A DNA stretch of 64,000 nucleotides from Paenibacillus_D tarimensis_A (GCA_041281825.1 CP166298.1:3906001-3970000), one strand, 5' to 3'. Counted from the stretch's first letter, positions 7,883-16,565 are shown. Notes: a model not told the origin generated them from the sequence alone. Made by a program: numbers and translations.

Positions 7883-8989
7883 TTACACATGTGAATGCTT
7901 GCGGCCCGGTATTTCTCCGGTCGCCTCGAATACTCTGACGATCTCGTCGATTTCTTTTTTCAGCTCATTTAGCAATTCCGCTTCCGGAACTTTACGAATC
8001 ATCTCGCCATACCGGAACAGCATTCCTTCTCCCCGGGCGCCCGCGATTCCGATGTCCGCTTCCCTTGCCTCGCCAGGCCCGTTAACGGCGCAGCCGAGAA
8101 CCGAGACTTTAATCGGAACCTTTATATTGGCAATATATTCCTCGACTTCATTTGCAATCGAAAATAAATCGATATCCAGTCGTCCGCATGTCGGGCAGGA
8201 GACTAGCGTTGCCGCATTAGTAATTAATCCGAACGTTTTCAGCAGCTCGCGGGCGACTTTGACTTCCTCCACCGGATCCGCGCTTAAGCTGATCCGCACC
8301 GTATTGCCGATCCCCATGGACAACAGCGCGCCTATGCCGGCAGAGCTCTTAATCGTTCCGGAGTGCAGTGTTCCGGCCTCGGTAATGCCAAGATGCAGCG
8401 GATATCGGATCTTCTGAGCAGCCATGCTGTAGGCGGCGATTGCCATCGGAACATCCGACGCTTTAAGAGATACGATAATGTCATGAAAGTCCAGCTCTTC
8501 TAAAATGCCGATGTGAAACAAAGCGCTTTCCACCATCGCTTCAGGCGTCGGATAACCGTACTTCTCAAGAAGATGGTTCTCAAGTGAGCCGGCATTCACT
8601 CCGATCCGGATCGGAATCCCCTTCTCCCTGCATGCTTTAACAACCTCTTCCACTTTCTCGCGGCGTCCGATATTGCCCGGGTTTATCCGGACTTTATCCA
8701 CACCGTTCTCAATAGCGGCGAGCGCCAGCCGGTAATCGAAATGGATATCCGCTACAAGCGGTATATGGATCCTTTTTTTGATTTCTTTAATTGCAGCGGC
8801 CGCTTCCTTATTATTCACCGTTACCCGCACGATCTGGCAGCCTGCTTCCTCCAGCCGCATAATTTCCGCAACCGTCGCTTCCACATCGGCCGTCTTAGTC
8901 GTACACATACTTTGAATAATGACATCATTGCTGCCGCCGATCGTCAAATTACCGACTTTGACCGGGACCGTGTCTGTTCTCAAGTACAT
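7883..8989 (-). CDS. ispG: 4-hydroxy-3-methylbut-2-en-1-yl diphosphate synthase (flavodoxin)
   Basis: Fe-S enzyme of the MEP isoprenoid pathway that converts methylerythritol cyclodiphosphate to HMBPP. The 368-residue length is typical of the bacterial class without an insert. A TIM-barrel half (GSNDVIIQSMCTT, VADIHFDYRLA, DKVRINPGNIG) is followed by the C-terminal cluster domain with SCPTCGR and GCAVNGPGE, which supply the three cysteine ligands and the Glu of the [4Fe-4S] site. Start has a GGGAGAG ribosome binding site. Its place between clpX and lonB is unusual compared with B. subtilis, where these protease genes are neighbours. Confidence 0.95.
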   Translation of the reverse strand: MYLRTDTVPVKVGNLTIGGSNDVIIQSMCTTKTADVEATVAEIMRLEEAGCQIVRVTVNNKEAAAAIKEIKKRIHIPLVADIHFDYRLALAAIENGVDKVRINPGNIGRREKVEEVVKACREKGIPIRIGVNAGSLENHLLEKYGYPTPEAMVESALFHIGILEELDFHDIIVSLKASDVPMAIAAYSMAAQKIRYPLHLGITEAGTLHSGTIKSSAGIGALLSMGIGNTVRISLSADPVEEVKVARELLKTFGLITNAATLVSCPTCGRLDIDLFSIANEVEEYIANIKVPIKVSVLGCAVNGPGEAREADIGIAGARGEGMLFRYGEMIRKVPEAELLNELKKEIDEIVRVFEATGEIPGRKHSHV

Positions 8990-9061
8990 CGGTTAATCTC
9001 TCCCATGAACGTCAAAGTCCACCCGCTGATTAACACGGGTGGCCAGATGACGGTATTAGAT

Positions 9062-10318
9062 TCAGGCGCTTTCTTCCTTCTTCTTGCCTTTCTTCAACGA
9101 AAGCTCCGGCATTATCTTTTCCTGAATTACCTTCTCGGTAATGAGGCAAGACGTAACGTCGTCTCTCGAAGGCACTTCATACATGACATCCAGCATGATG
9201 CCTTCGATGATCGCGCGCAAGCCGCGTGCGCCGGTATTGCGTTTGATCGCTTCCTTAGCGATAGCTTCCAATGCGGCAGGCTCGAAGTCCAGCTTCACAT
9301 TGTCGAGTTCAAGCAGCTTCTGATACTGCTTGACGAGTGCATTTTTCGGTTCGGACAAGATTCTGATCAGCGCCTGCTCATCAAGCGGCTCCAGGGTCGA
9401 GATGACTGGAAGCCGTCCGACGAATTCCGGGATAAGCCCGAACTTAAGCAGATCCTCCGGGAGAACGAGCGAGAGATACTCGCCGGCCTTCAGCTCTTTC
9501 TGCCCCTCCGCCGAAGTATTGAAGCCGATAACCTTCTTGCCGATGCGGCGTTTAATGAGTTGTTCCAAACCGTCGAATGCGCCGCCGCAAATGAACAGGA
9601 TGTTCGTCGTATCGATCTGAATAAACTCCTGGTGCGGATGCTTGCGTCCGCCTTGAGGAGGTACGGATGCGACCGTCCCTTCCAATATTTTCAGCAGCGC
9701 TTGCTGTACCCCTTCACCGGAAACGTCGCGCGTAATCGACGGATTTTCCGATTTGCGCGCCACTTTATCGATCTCATCGATATAGATAATGCCGCGCTCA
9801 GCTTTCTCTACATCGTAATCGGCGGCTTGAATCAGCTTCAGCAAAATATTCTCAACATCCTCGCCGACATAACCGGCTTCCGTTAATGAAGTCGCATCTG
9901 CAATTGCAAACGGAACATTCAAAATTTTGGCCATTGTCTGGGCAAGCAATGTTTTACCGGAGCCTGTCGGTCCTACAAGCATGATGTTGCTTTTCTGAAG
10001 CTCGACATCCTCCACTTTATTTTGGGAATTAATGCGTTTGTAATGATTGTAGACCGCAACGGACAGCGATTTTTTCGCTTGCTCCTGTCCGATGACATAC
10101 TGGTCAAGAATGATACGGATGTCTTTCGGTTTCGGAATGTCTTTCATATCGAGCTCTTCTTCAGACCCGAGCTCCTCCTCAACGATCTCCGTACACAATT
10201 CAATGCACTCATCGCATATATATACGCCGGGTCCGGCGACCAATTTTCGCACTTGATCCTGCGATTTGCCGCAGAAAGAACATTTTAATTGCCCTTTCTC
10301 ATCATTGAATTTAAACAT
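9062..10318 (-). CDS. clpX: ATP-dependent Clp protease ATP-binding subunit ClpX
   Basis: AAA+ unfoldase that feeds substrates to ClpP. N-terminal zinc-binding domain with Cys13, Cys16, Cys35 and Cys38, then AAA+ domain with Walker A GPTGSGKT, Walker B IIYIDEID, pore loop GYVGED, and the IGF tripeptide (KKVIGFN) that docks into ClpP. 418 residues, the usual length. It lies 25 bases downstream of clpP on the same strand, so the two likely share a transcript; in B. subtilis clpP is elsewhere. Confidence 0.97.
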   Translation of the reverse strand: MFKFNDEKGQLKCSFCGKSQDQVRKLVAGPGVYICDECIELCTEIVEEELGSEEELDMKDIPKPKDIRIILDQYVIGQEQAKKSLSVAVYNHYKRINSQNKVEDVELQKSNIMLVGPTGSGKTLLAQTMAKILNVPFAIADATSLTEAGYVGEDVENILLKLIQAADYDVEKAERGIIYIDEIDKVARKSENPSITRDVSGEGVQQALLKILEGTVASVPPQGGRKHPHQEFIQIDTTNILFICGGAFDGLEQLIKRRIGKKVIGFNTSAEGQKELKAGEYLSLVLPEDLLKFGLIPEFVGRLPVISTLEPLDEQALIRILSEPKNALVKQYQKLLELDNVKLDFEPAALEAIAKEAIKRNTGARGLRAIIEGIMLDVMYEVPSRDDVTSCLITEKVIQEKIMPELSLKKGKKKEESA

Positions 10319-10343
10319 TGAATCACCCCTTCGGTTAAAATGG

Positions 10344-10931
10344 TTACACTACCGGAGTCGAAATGACTTTGTCGATCAGACCGTATTCAAGCGCTTCATC
10401 CGCGCTCATGAAATAATCCCGGTCGGTATCTCGGTCAATTTTCTCGTAAGGCTGTCCGGTACGCTCCACATAAATTTGATTAAGCTTCTGTTTCGTCTTC
10501 AGTATCCAATCGGCGTGAATTTTGATATCGGTCGCCTGACCTCTTACTCCGCCAAGCGGTTGGTGAATCATAACCTCGCTGTTGGGAAGGGCGAAACGTT
10601 TCCCTTTAGCACCTGCAGTAAGCAGTAAAGAACCCATACTCGCAGCCATACCGACGCAAATCGTCGACACATCGGGCTTAATGAACTGCATCGTATCGAA
10701 AATACCCAGACCGGCAGTAACAGAGCCGCCAGGCGAGTTAATGTACAGGTGGATATCTTTTTCCGGGTCATCGGCTGCCAGGAACAGCAGCTGGGCAATG
10801 ATGAGATTGGCGACGTCGTCATCAATGGCGCTCCCCAGAAATATAATCCGGTCCTTCAACAGCCGGGAATAAATATCGTAGGAGCGTTCCCCACGATTAC
10901 TTTGTTCGACCACGATGGGTACAAGATTCAT
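10344..10931 (-). CDS. clpP: ATP-dependent Clp protease proteolytic subunit ClpP
   Basis: Serine peptidase forming a 14-mer chamber that works with ClpX, ClpC or ClpE. The catalytic triad is at Ser98 (GMAASMGS), His123 (MIHQPLGG) and Asp172, at exactly the canonical positions; the glycine-rich NSPGGSVTAG strand is present. 195 residues. No CtsR heptad repeat was recognised upstream; a TGATAAAAT extended -10 lies near 10975. Confidence 0.97.
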   Translation of the reverse strand: MNLVPIVVEQSNRGERSYDIYSRLLKDRIIFLGSAIDDDVANLIIAQLLFLAADDPEKDIHLYINSPGGSVTAGLGIFDTMQFIKPDVSTICVGMAASMGSLLLTAGAKGKRFALPNSEVMIHQPLGGVRGQATDIKIHADWILKTKQKLNQIYVERTGQPYEKIDRDTDRDYFMSADEALEYGLIDKVISTPVV

Positions 10932-11021
10932 GCGACCAACCTCTTTTCTTTTTTCGGCTTTAATACCATTCTATTTTATCATGTTCCGATTGCGATGTCA
11001 TTTTTCGGGGTACTTCAGTAT

Positions 11022-11035
11022 ACGTCGGCCGACGT
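11022..11035. promoter_or_regulatory. Perfect 14-bp palindrome upstream of clpP
   Basis: ACGTCGGCCGACGT, a perfect inverted repeat about 90 bases upstream of the clpP start. It could be an operator, but no regulator with this site is recognised. Confidence 0.35.
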
Positions 11036-11150
11036 TAAGAATATTCAGTGAAATGTCCCCGGGTAGTCGTACAAAATAGGTTATGTAAGGCAGCGCGGCA
11101 AAAACTATTTATGACGGACGGAAAACAGTTCCGTCTTGCCCGCTAAGTTT

Positions 11151-11183
11151 AAAAATAAGGCACGTTTCGGGACCACGTGCCTT
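11151..11183 (-). terminator. Terminator of tig
   Basis: Stem AAGGCACGT / ACGTGCCTT with a 9-base loop, followed on the minus strand by ATTTTT. It begins 35 bases after the tig stop codon. Confidence 0.85.
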
Positions 11184-11217
11184 ATTATATGCATTATCCA
11201 GTTATGTTAGGCGGTAT

Positions 11218-12519
11218 TCAAGCAACCTCAGTAACAGCCTTGCTGTTCTCGAGAAGGAATTGAATCGTTTTGCGCAGAACGAGATCTTCCTTGAGATTTT
11301 CAATGTTGCCGTTGCGCGTAAAGATGTCGCGAAGCTCTTCAGCCGAACGCTTGTAAGCTTCCGCTAATTTCTCAAGCTCGCCGTTCACATCATCTTCAGT
11401 AACGGTAATGTTTTCCGCTTTTGCAATTTGCTCAAGCACAAGGTTGTTGCGAACGCGTTTTTCGGCATCTGCGCGCATTTGACCGCGAAGCGCCGCTTCG
11501 TCTTGACCTGAGAATTGATAGTACAGATCAAGGTTCATACCTTGCGAGCGCAGACGGTTTTCAAAGTCCTTGAGCATATAGTCCGTTTCAGTCTCAACCA
11601 TCACCTCAGGGATTTCGACTTCCGAAGCGGCAACCGCTTTTTCTACAACGGCCACTTCACGGGCTTGCTCGGCTTCTTTCAGCTTCCGTTCTTTCAAACC
11701 GGCTTCCAGATCCTTCTTAAACTCGTCCAATGTGTCGAATTCACTGACATCCTTGGCGAATTCATCATCCAGCTCAGGCAGGCTTTTACGTTTGATTTCA
11801 TGAAGCTTCACTTTAAATACAGCTGGTTTGCCGGCAAGGTTCTCGGCTTGATAAGTTTCCGGGAACGTAACTTCCACATCTTTAAAATCACCGATATTCA
11901 TGCCGACGACCTGATCCTCGAAGCCGGGGATAAACGAACCGGATCCAAGCTCAAGCGAATAGCGTTCGCCTTTTCCGCCTTCAAACGCCTCGCCGTCGAC
12001 AAAACCTTCAAAGTCGATAATGCTCGTATCGCCCAGTTGAGCCTCGCCTTCATCAATGACGACCAGTTCGGCATGACGCTCCTGCAGGCGCTTCAATTCC
12101 TCATTTACTTCTTCTTCCGTAATTTCCGCTTCAGGGGCAGGCACTTCAAGCCCTTTGTACTCACCTAGGGATACTTCAGGCTTCAATTGCACTTTCGCTT
12201 TGAATTTGAAAATTTCGCCCTTGGAGAATTGCTCCACGTCGATTTCCGGACGGTCCACCGGCTCAATCCCGGTTTCTTTAACTGCAGCTGTGTACGCATC
12301 AGGCAACAAGATATCGATCGCATCCTGATACAAGCTTTCAACCCCGAAGCGGGATTCGAAAATACCGCGCGGCACTTTCCCTTTGCGGAAGCCGGGCACA
12401 TTGACTTTATTGACGATTTTCTTAAAAGCCTTGTCCAGTGCTTCGGTGACTTTCTCCGCTTCCACTTCTACTTCAAGAACGGCGACGTTCTTTTCTATCT
12501 TTTCCCAAGTTGCTTTCAT
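11218..12519 (-). CDS. tig: Trigger factor, ribosome-associated chaperone and prolyl isomerase
   Basis: Binds nascent chains at ribosomal protein L23. N-terminal ribosome-binding domain with the signature GFRKGKVPR (the GFRxGxxP ribosome tail), middle FKBP-type domain (GDTSIIDFEGFVDGEAFEGG... to about residue 250), and a long charged helical C-terminal chaperone domain. 433 residues from ATG 12519, chosen for its TGGAGGGG ribosome binding site; an upstream ATG at 12579 lacks one. Monocistronic, with its own terminator. Confidence 0.96.
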   Translation of the reverse strand: MKATWEKIEKNVAVLEVEVEAEKVTEALDKAFKKIVNKVNVPGFRKGKVPRGIFESRFGVESLYQDAIDILLPDAYTAAVKETGIEPVDRPEIDVEQFSKGEIFKFKAKVQLKPEVSLGEYKGLEVPAPEAEITEEEVNEELKRLQERHAELVVIDEGEAQLGDTSIIDFEGFVDGEAFEGGKGERYSLELGSGSFIPGFEDQVVGMNIGDFKDVEVTFPETYQAENLAGKPAVFKVKLHEIKRKSLPELDDEFAKDVSEFDTLDEFKKDLEAGLKERKLKEAEQAREVAVVEKAVAASEVEIPEVMVETETDYMLKDFENRLRSQGMNLDLYYQFSGQDEAALRGQMRADAEKRVRNNLVLEQIAKAENITVTEDDVNGELEKLAEAYKRSAEELRDIFTRNGNIENLKEDLVLRKTIQFLLENSKAVTEVA

Positions 12520-12607
12520 TTTATGCTTTCCCCTCCAAAAAATACGCATACCGTAACTTATTTTCCGATCATAAACCATTCCATTATAAACAACATCGAA
12601 CCGGATT

Positions 12608-13480
12608 TCAAGGCTCTAAATCATTACCGGAATGTTGGCTTGTTTCCCCCACTTGCCGAATAATGCGGCACGCCTGCTCATAGCGAAAACGAAGCGCTTC
12701 CGTTATCCCGTATGTATCGCGAATTTCATCGTCATCGGCAGAGCCGTATGCGGCAAGCAGCAGGGATAAATGCAGCGCCGCGGCAAAGCAATCGACCGTA
12801 TCCTCGTCATCCTGCAGCATCCAGGAGTAGCCCGATGTGCCGTATAAATATTGCAGGCATTCCTTCCACATTTCACGAGCAAAATGAGGCAGCGTAGGAT
12901 CAAATGATTCGGTCATTTGCTCCACCCTCTCAAGCACTCGGATCACAGATGGAGGAAAGTCGTCGAACGAAAGCGGCGTTGCTTCGATTTCCAGCTCGCA
13001 CGATTCTCCTAGCCGCATCAGCGGAATGCGGCCTGTGACGCCTCGTTTACGCAAGCATTGAAGCGCTTTAAACTGCAGCACCGGATGAAGCTCGCTTCCG
13101 GTCAGCCAGTGGACGATTTCCTCGTCAACCGAATCGTCGCGCAGCAGCGCGGCCCGTTCCAGCGCAAGAAGCTGCTGGTCCATCATCGGATGATGCTTCA
13201 TAATATACAGAACCTGCTGCACGTATGCCTCATCTTGTTCTCCCGGATCAAGAGCGTGCCGCCGAAGCGATTCCTCATCCTCTTCGTCTTCCTGCGTTGC
13301 ATTGCCGTTTCCCGAATCCGGAAAAGCCATATCGAGCCAATTCAGCAAATTGTTCCATTCTTCGTAGTGCCGCTCGTCCTCGCCTTGACACTGCAGTAAA
13401 AACTTCAACAATTCCCTTGCCTCACTGAATTGTTCCGCTTCCAGCATACGGGTGAGTTGAATCTGGTAGTGATCGAGCAT
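12608..13480 (-). CDS. TPR-like conserved hypothetical protein, 290 aa
   Basis: Function unknown. The protein is acidic and soluble, with a helix-rich N-terminus (residues 1-50, LTRMLEAEQFSEARELLKFLL pattern resembling tetratricopeptide or HEAT helices), an acidic linker (EDEEDEES, about 65-72) and a second helical part from residue 80 that resembles helical-repeat proteins. The ribosome binding site before 13480 is weak; a start a few codons further in (MLEAEQ) is possible. Lies upstream of tig on the same strand, 88 bases apart. Confidence 0.72.
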   Translation of the reverse strand: MLDHYQIQLTRMLEAEQFSEARELLKFLLQCQGEDERHYEEWNNLLNWLDMAFPDSGNGNATQEDEEDEESLRRHALDPGEQDEAYVQQVLYIMKHHPMMDQQLLALERAALLRDDSVDEEIVHWLTGSELHPVLQFKALQCLRKRGVTGRIPLMRLGESCELEIEATPLSFDDFPPSVIRVLERVEQMTESFDPTLPHFAREMWKECLQYLYGTSGYSWMLQDDEDTVDCFAAALHLSLLLAAYGSADDDEIRDTYGITEALRFRYEQACRIIRQVGETSQHSGNDLEP

Positions 13481-13649
13481 TTTGGGAAAAAGGTATACAT
13501 TCTCCTTATGCCTGTCGCCCTGGAGATGATTGTCCGTAATGTTAACACCGCCTTTATGTCCGACGTCCGCGCTTTGAATAGGCTTATGGATGATTATAGC
13601 ACTACGAATGAAAAAAGAAAAAACAGTTTAAATAATCAACAGGTAATAA

Positions 13650-13678
13650 TTGATTTTGTAAAACGGCTGTGCTATTAT
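13650..13678 (+). promoter_or_regulatory. Promoter of the tRNA-Gly gene
   Basis: TTGATT, a 17-base spacer and TATTAT preceded by TGC, a sigma-A promoter with extended -10, ending 22 bases upstream of the tRNA. Confidence 0.65.
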
Positions 13679-13700
13679 AATCCATGCTAATACGGCACCC

Positions 13701-13774
13701 GCGGGTGTAGTTCAATGGTAGAACGCCAGCTTCCCAAGCTTGAGGCGAGGGTTCGATTCCCTTCACCCGCTCCA
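13701..13774 (+). tRNA. tRNA-Gly (anticodon CCC)
   Basis: A complete cloverleaf can be drawn: acceptor GCGGGTG / CACCCGC, D-arm GTTCAATGGTAGAAC, anticodon arm CCAGC-TTCCCAA-GCTTG, T-arm GAGGG-TTCGATT-CCCTT, discriminator T and encoded CCA. The loop TTCCCAA places CCC at positions 34-36. The second pair of the anticodon stem is a C-U mismatch (28-42). Confidence 0.93.
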
Positions 13775-13802
13775 TAAACATAATAATGGAACAAGTTTAT
13801 TG

Positions 13803-13831
13803 TTGATTTTAATGTTTCGCCGTGATATGAT
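13803..13831 (+). promoter_or_regulatory. Promoter of the tRNA-Arg gene
   Basis: TTGATT, a 17-base spacer and TATGAT with TGA directly upstream (extended -10), 24 bases before the tRNA. The two tRNA genes may therefore be transcribed separately as well as together. Confidence 0.6.
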
Positions 13832-13854
13832 GTTTCATGTTTCTCTTATTTCAT

Positions 13855-13931
<77 letters not shown>

Positions 13932-13965
13932 TTACATAAACTTTAATCAAATCCGCATATTTTGC

Positions 13966-14008
13966 ACAATGCACCCCGGCAAATAACCGGGGTGCATTGT
14001 GTTTTTTT
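13966..14008 (+). terminator. Terminator of the tRNA-Arg gene
   Basis: Perfect 14-bp stem ACAATGCACCCCGG / CCGGGGTGCATTGT, 7-base loop CAAATAA, then G and seven T. A strong intrinsic terminator 35 bases after the tRNA. Confidence 0.93.
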
Positions 14009-14084
14009 ATAATGAGTAAGACAGAAGAGCTGTTGTAAGAGCGGCAACCGCGCTCAGAATGACCACTGAAGGAGTAAAGCGCAC
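14007..14084 (-). CDS. Possible 25-residue membrane peptide downstream of ndh (doubtful)
   Basis: A GTG-started frame of 25 codons encodes one hydrophobic helix (VVILSAVAALTTALL). A GGAGGAG sequence lies upstream, but 17 bases from the GTG, which is too far for a normal start. It follows the NADH dehydrogenase stop by about 30 bases on the same strand. Listed because the composition is that of a single-span membrane peptide; it may be chance. Confidence 0.22.
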   Translation of the reverse strand: MRFTPSVVILSAVAALTTALLSYSL

Positions 14085-14117
14085 TGCATGCAGATGTCGG
14101 ACTCCTCCGGTTGTTTT

Positions 14118-15314
14118 TCATTTAAAAATCATTTTTTTCAATACAAGCGATAATCCGCCGAACAGATACAAGGATCTGATGTCGATCACCTTTTTCATAA
14201 AAGACGCTATCCTCCCTCTGATCCTCTTGTTCCCAATCACTCCTACCGCCGAGCTTTTCCCCAATGAAGCAACTGTCCCTTTGTAGTGATATACAAACGG
14301 TTTTAACGGCCGCTTCCGTATTAGTGCAACCAGATTAATCGCCGCGTTGTGCCCTTGCTGAATCGCAATTTGGGCTGTCGGACCATACGGCGTGCCCTCC
14401 GGGCTCATCACCAAAGAGCAGTCTCCTACGAGAAAAACATTCGAATCCTCCTTTGTTCGGAGATACTCATCTACCTTAACGCGCCCTCTTGCCGTCTCAA
14501 ACCCCGCAATTTCAAGCATCCGGTTGCCTCTTATACCACCGGCCCATACGACCGTCGCCGCTTTAATACGCTCACCTGTACCAAGCAGAACCCCATCCTG
14601 CATACATTCCTTAATAGGTGTCGAAAGCTTAAAGATAACTCCCTTTCGTTCCAGCACCCGCATCCCGTAGTCGGCCAATTCCGGAGGCAATCCCGGAGGC
14701 AAGGCGACAGGCGCGGCTTCAATGTTATACATTTGTACGAGAGAAGGATCGATGTGATACGATCTGCACAGCTCCGGCACCCGGTCCGCAAGCTCCCCTA
14801 TAAACTCAGTCCCTGTAAAACCCGCGCCGCCAACTACAAAAGTCAATAATTCTGTCCGGTGCGGCTCCAGCTTGTACTTCGCAAACATATACTCGATATG
14901 AAGACGTATTGCTCGCACACTGTTGATGCTGCGGATCGTCATCGCATATTCCTTCAGGCCGGGGATGCCGAACGTTTCCGGTTCGCCGCCCAGACCGACG
15001 ATTAAATAATCGTAAGCGATTCCCTTCTCCTCCAACATCACCATTTTGGCAGCCGGCCGAATTTCCGTAACCGTCGCTTTCACAAATTTAATTTTGGACT
15101 TCCTGATCAGTTCCGTAATTTGCACCCAGGCATTATCGTGATGATCGGTCCCTGCAGCCGGCATATGGAGATGAGTCGTCAGATAATGGTAATCATGCTT
15201 GTTAATGAGCGTTACATCCGCTTCTCCCCGTTTCAACAGCTTCTGCAGCCGCAGCGCCGTCATTAATCCGCCATATCCTGCTCCAAGAATGACGATTTTA
15301 GGTGCTATGGTCAT
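14118..15314 (-). CDS. ndh: Type II NADH dehydrogenase-like FAD oxidoreductase
   Basis: Single-subunit, non-proton-pumping NADH:quinone oxidoreductase class. FAD-binding motif GAGYGG at residues 11-16, NADH-binding second Rossmann motif VVGGAGFTGTE (about 165), the FAD motif VFLVGDCS near 300, and QQGHNAA near the C-terminus, as in NDH-2. 398 residues. No strong membrane helix; NDH-2 enzymes bind the membrane through the C-terminal region, here basic and hydrophobic. Two Rex-type operators lie just upstream (15339-15389), fitting the known Rex-Ndh control loop of B. subtilis. Divergent from the SpeE-like gene at 15580. Confidence 0.88.
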   Translation of the reverse strand: MTIAPKIVILGAGYGGLMTALRLQKLLKRGEADVTLINKHDYHYLTTHLHMPAAGTDHHDNAWVQITELIRKSKIKFVKATVTEIRPAAKMVMLEEKGIAYDYLIVGLGGEPETFGIPGLKEYAMTIRSINSVRAIRLHIEYMFAKYKLEPHRTELLTFVVGGAGFTGTEFIGELADRVPELCRSYHIDPSLVQMYNIEAAPVALPPGLPPELADYGMRVLERKGVIFKLSTPIKECMQDGVLLGTGERIKAATVVWAGGIRGNRMLEIAGFETARGRVKVDEYLRTKEDSNVFLVGDCSLVMSPEGTPYGPTAQIAIQQGHNAAINLVALIRKRPLKPFVYHYKGTVASLGKSSAVGVIGNKRIRGRIASFMKKVIDIRSLYLFGGLSLVLKKMIFK

Positions 15315-15338
15315 GTATATCCCTCCCCTCGCTCTGGA

Positions 15339-15356
15339 TTGTGATTAATTTCACAA
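15339..15356. promoter_or_regulatory. Rex-type operator 1
   Basis: TTGTGATTAATTTCACAA, the TTGTGA-n6-TCACAA pattern of the NADH/NAD-sensing repressor Rex. Lies 25 bases upstream of the ndh start. It is the inverted copy of operator 2. Confidence 0.75.
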
Positions 15357-15371
15357 TACAACGCACAAGAT

Positions 15372-15389
15372 ATGTGAAATTAATCACAA
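15372..15389. promoter_or_regulatory. Rex-type operator 2
   Basis: ATGTGAAATTAATCACAA, one base from the perfect Rex palindrome. With operator 1 it makes a larger inverted repeat separated by 15 bases, placed between ndh and the divergent SpeE-like gene. Confidence 0.7.
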
Positions 15390-15579
15390 TCTTTGATTAT
15401 AGTTTATTCTATTTCTACTCGGGCGGCAAGCCTCTATTTTATTTTTGCTTTTATTTCTTAACATTTCGGATAATTTCCGCTAATGTCCATATCCCCAACC
15501 GGAATCCCCACATCTCTTGATAATAACGATCTGTATAAGCGCCTGCAGATTGAATCCCGAGAATACAAGGAGAGGAAAA

Positions 15580-16497
15580 ATGTCGGAACTCAAGATCAGC
15601 TCTTGCTCACTTCGCAAGTATATTTCCAGGGATGAGGAGCCGGAAGGGAAATACCGAATCCTGCGGAAAATCAAAACCCCCTGGCAACGAATCGCTGTCG
15701 TCAAAGTCATAAAGGGTCCCGTATTAATCTACGGTGACGGTTACGTGATGTTCGGCACAACGGAGGATGACGAGATGTGGGCTGAATCAATGGTGCATAT
15801 TCCGATGTCCGTTGCCAAAAAGCCGGAAAGAGTTCTGCTGATCGGCGGGGCCGGCGGGATCCTGGCTCGCGAAGCGCTCCGTTATAAGAACGTAAAGGAG
15901 ATTACGGCCGTTGACGCCGACCGAGTCATGATGAATTTAGGCAAGAAGCTGAAGCCGCTGGTCAGGTTTAATAAAGGAGCCTTGAACAATCCGAAGGTGA
16001 GAACGGTCGTTAAGGACGGCAGGGCGTTCGTAGAGAAAAGCCGGAAAAAGTGGGATGTCATTTGCATCGATATTCCGGAGCCCAGCTTGGATAGTCCGGG
16101 ACTTAGCCGCCTCTTCAGTCTGGAGTTCTACCGTTTATTGAAAAGCCACCTAAAACCGGGCGGAGTCATTTCCATTGCAAGCTCCGTGTTGTCGGTAATG
16201 CCCGAGTATTGCGGAACCATTATTAAAACTCTCAAGAAAGCCGGATTGCATGTACTCCCCTATCATTTAGACGTTAGGAAAAAATACGAAGAGGACTGGG
16301 GATATTGTCTGGCATCCAACCGGCCGATTTCGCGCAACGAAGTCAAGATGAAGGTCCGTACCAAATTTATGAACCGCGCCCGATTGAAGGATATGTTCCG
16401 GATCCCGGCCAAATACAAACGCAAATGGGTAAATAATAAAATCCAAACCGACCGGAATAAAGTACTGGCAATCATTCACGAACGAAACGACAGTTAA
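15580..16497 (+). CDS. Spermidine synthase-like aminopropyltransferase 1 (altered active site)
   Basis: 305-residue protein of the spermidine synthase fold, with a Rossmann methyltransferase-like core. Several signature positions differ from real SpeE: the GGGDG nucleotide loop is GGAGG (89-93), the YHE substrate motif is WAE (67-69), and the catalytic D-x-x-D-P is DIPEP (164-168). Late motif DWGYCLAS fits the family. The IPEP/FPDP form resembles SpeE-like domains found in membrane-fused homologues. It may use a different amine or be a non-canonical transferase. Start at 15580 chosen for AAGGAGAGG; an upstream ATG at 15517 lacks a site. Converges with prs. Confidence 0.78.
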   Translation: MSELKISSCSLRKYISRDEEPEGKYRILRKIKTPWQRIAVVKVIKGPVLIYGDGYVMFGTTEDDEMWAESMVHIPMSVAKKPERVLLIGGAGGILAREALRYKNVKEITAVDADRVMMNLGKKLKPLVRFNKGALNNPKVRTVVKDGRAFVEKSRKKWDVICIDIPEPSLDSPGLSRLFSLEFYRLLKSHLKPGGVISIASSVLSVMPEYCGTIIKTLKKAGLHVLPYHLDVRKKYEEDWGYCLASNRPISRNEVKMKVRTKFMNRARLKDMFRIPAKYKRKWVNNKIQTDRNKVLAIIHERNDS

Positions 16498-16512
16498 ATC
16501 CTATTGTTGTAT

Positions 16513-16539
16513 CGCCCTGTCAAAACAATTGACAGGGCG
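16513..16539. terminator. Hairpin between SpeE-like 1 and prs
   Basis: Perfect 9-bp stem CGCCCTGTC / GACAGGGCG with a 9-base loop between converging genes. No T-run follows on either strand, so it may be a weak or factor-assisted terminator. Confidence 0.5.
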
Positions 16540-16565
16540 GAAGTTACACAGGCAACGGCGGAGTA

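Noticed and set aside
10932..11017. CtsR operator before clpP
   Set aside because: No GGTCAAA heptad direct repeat was seen.
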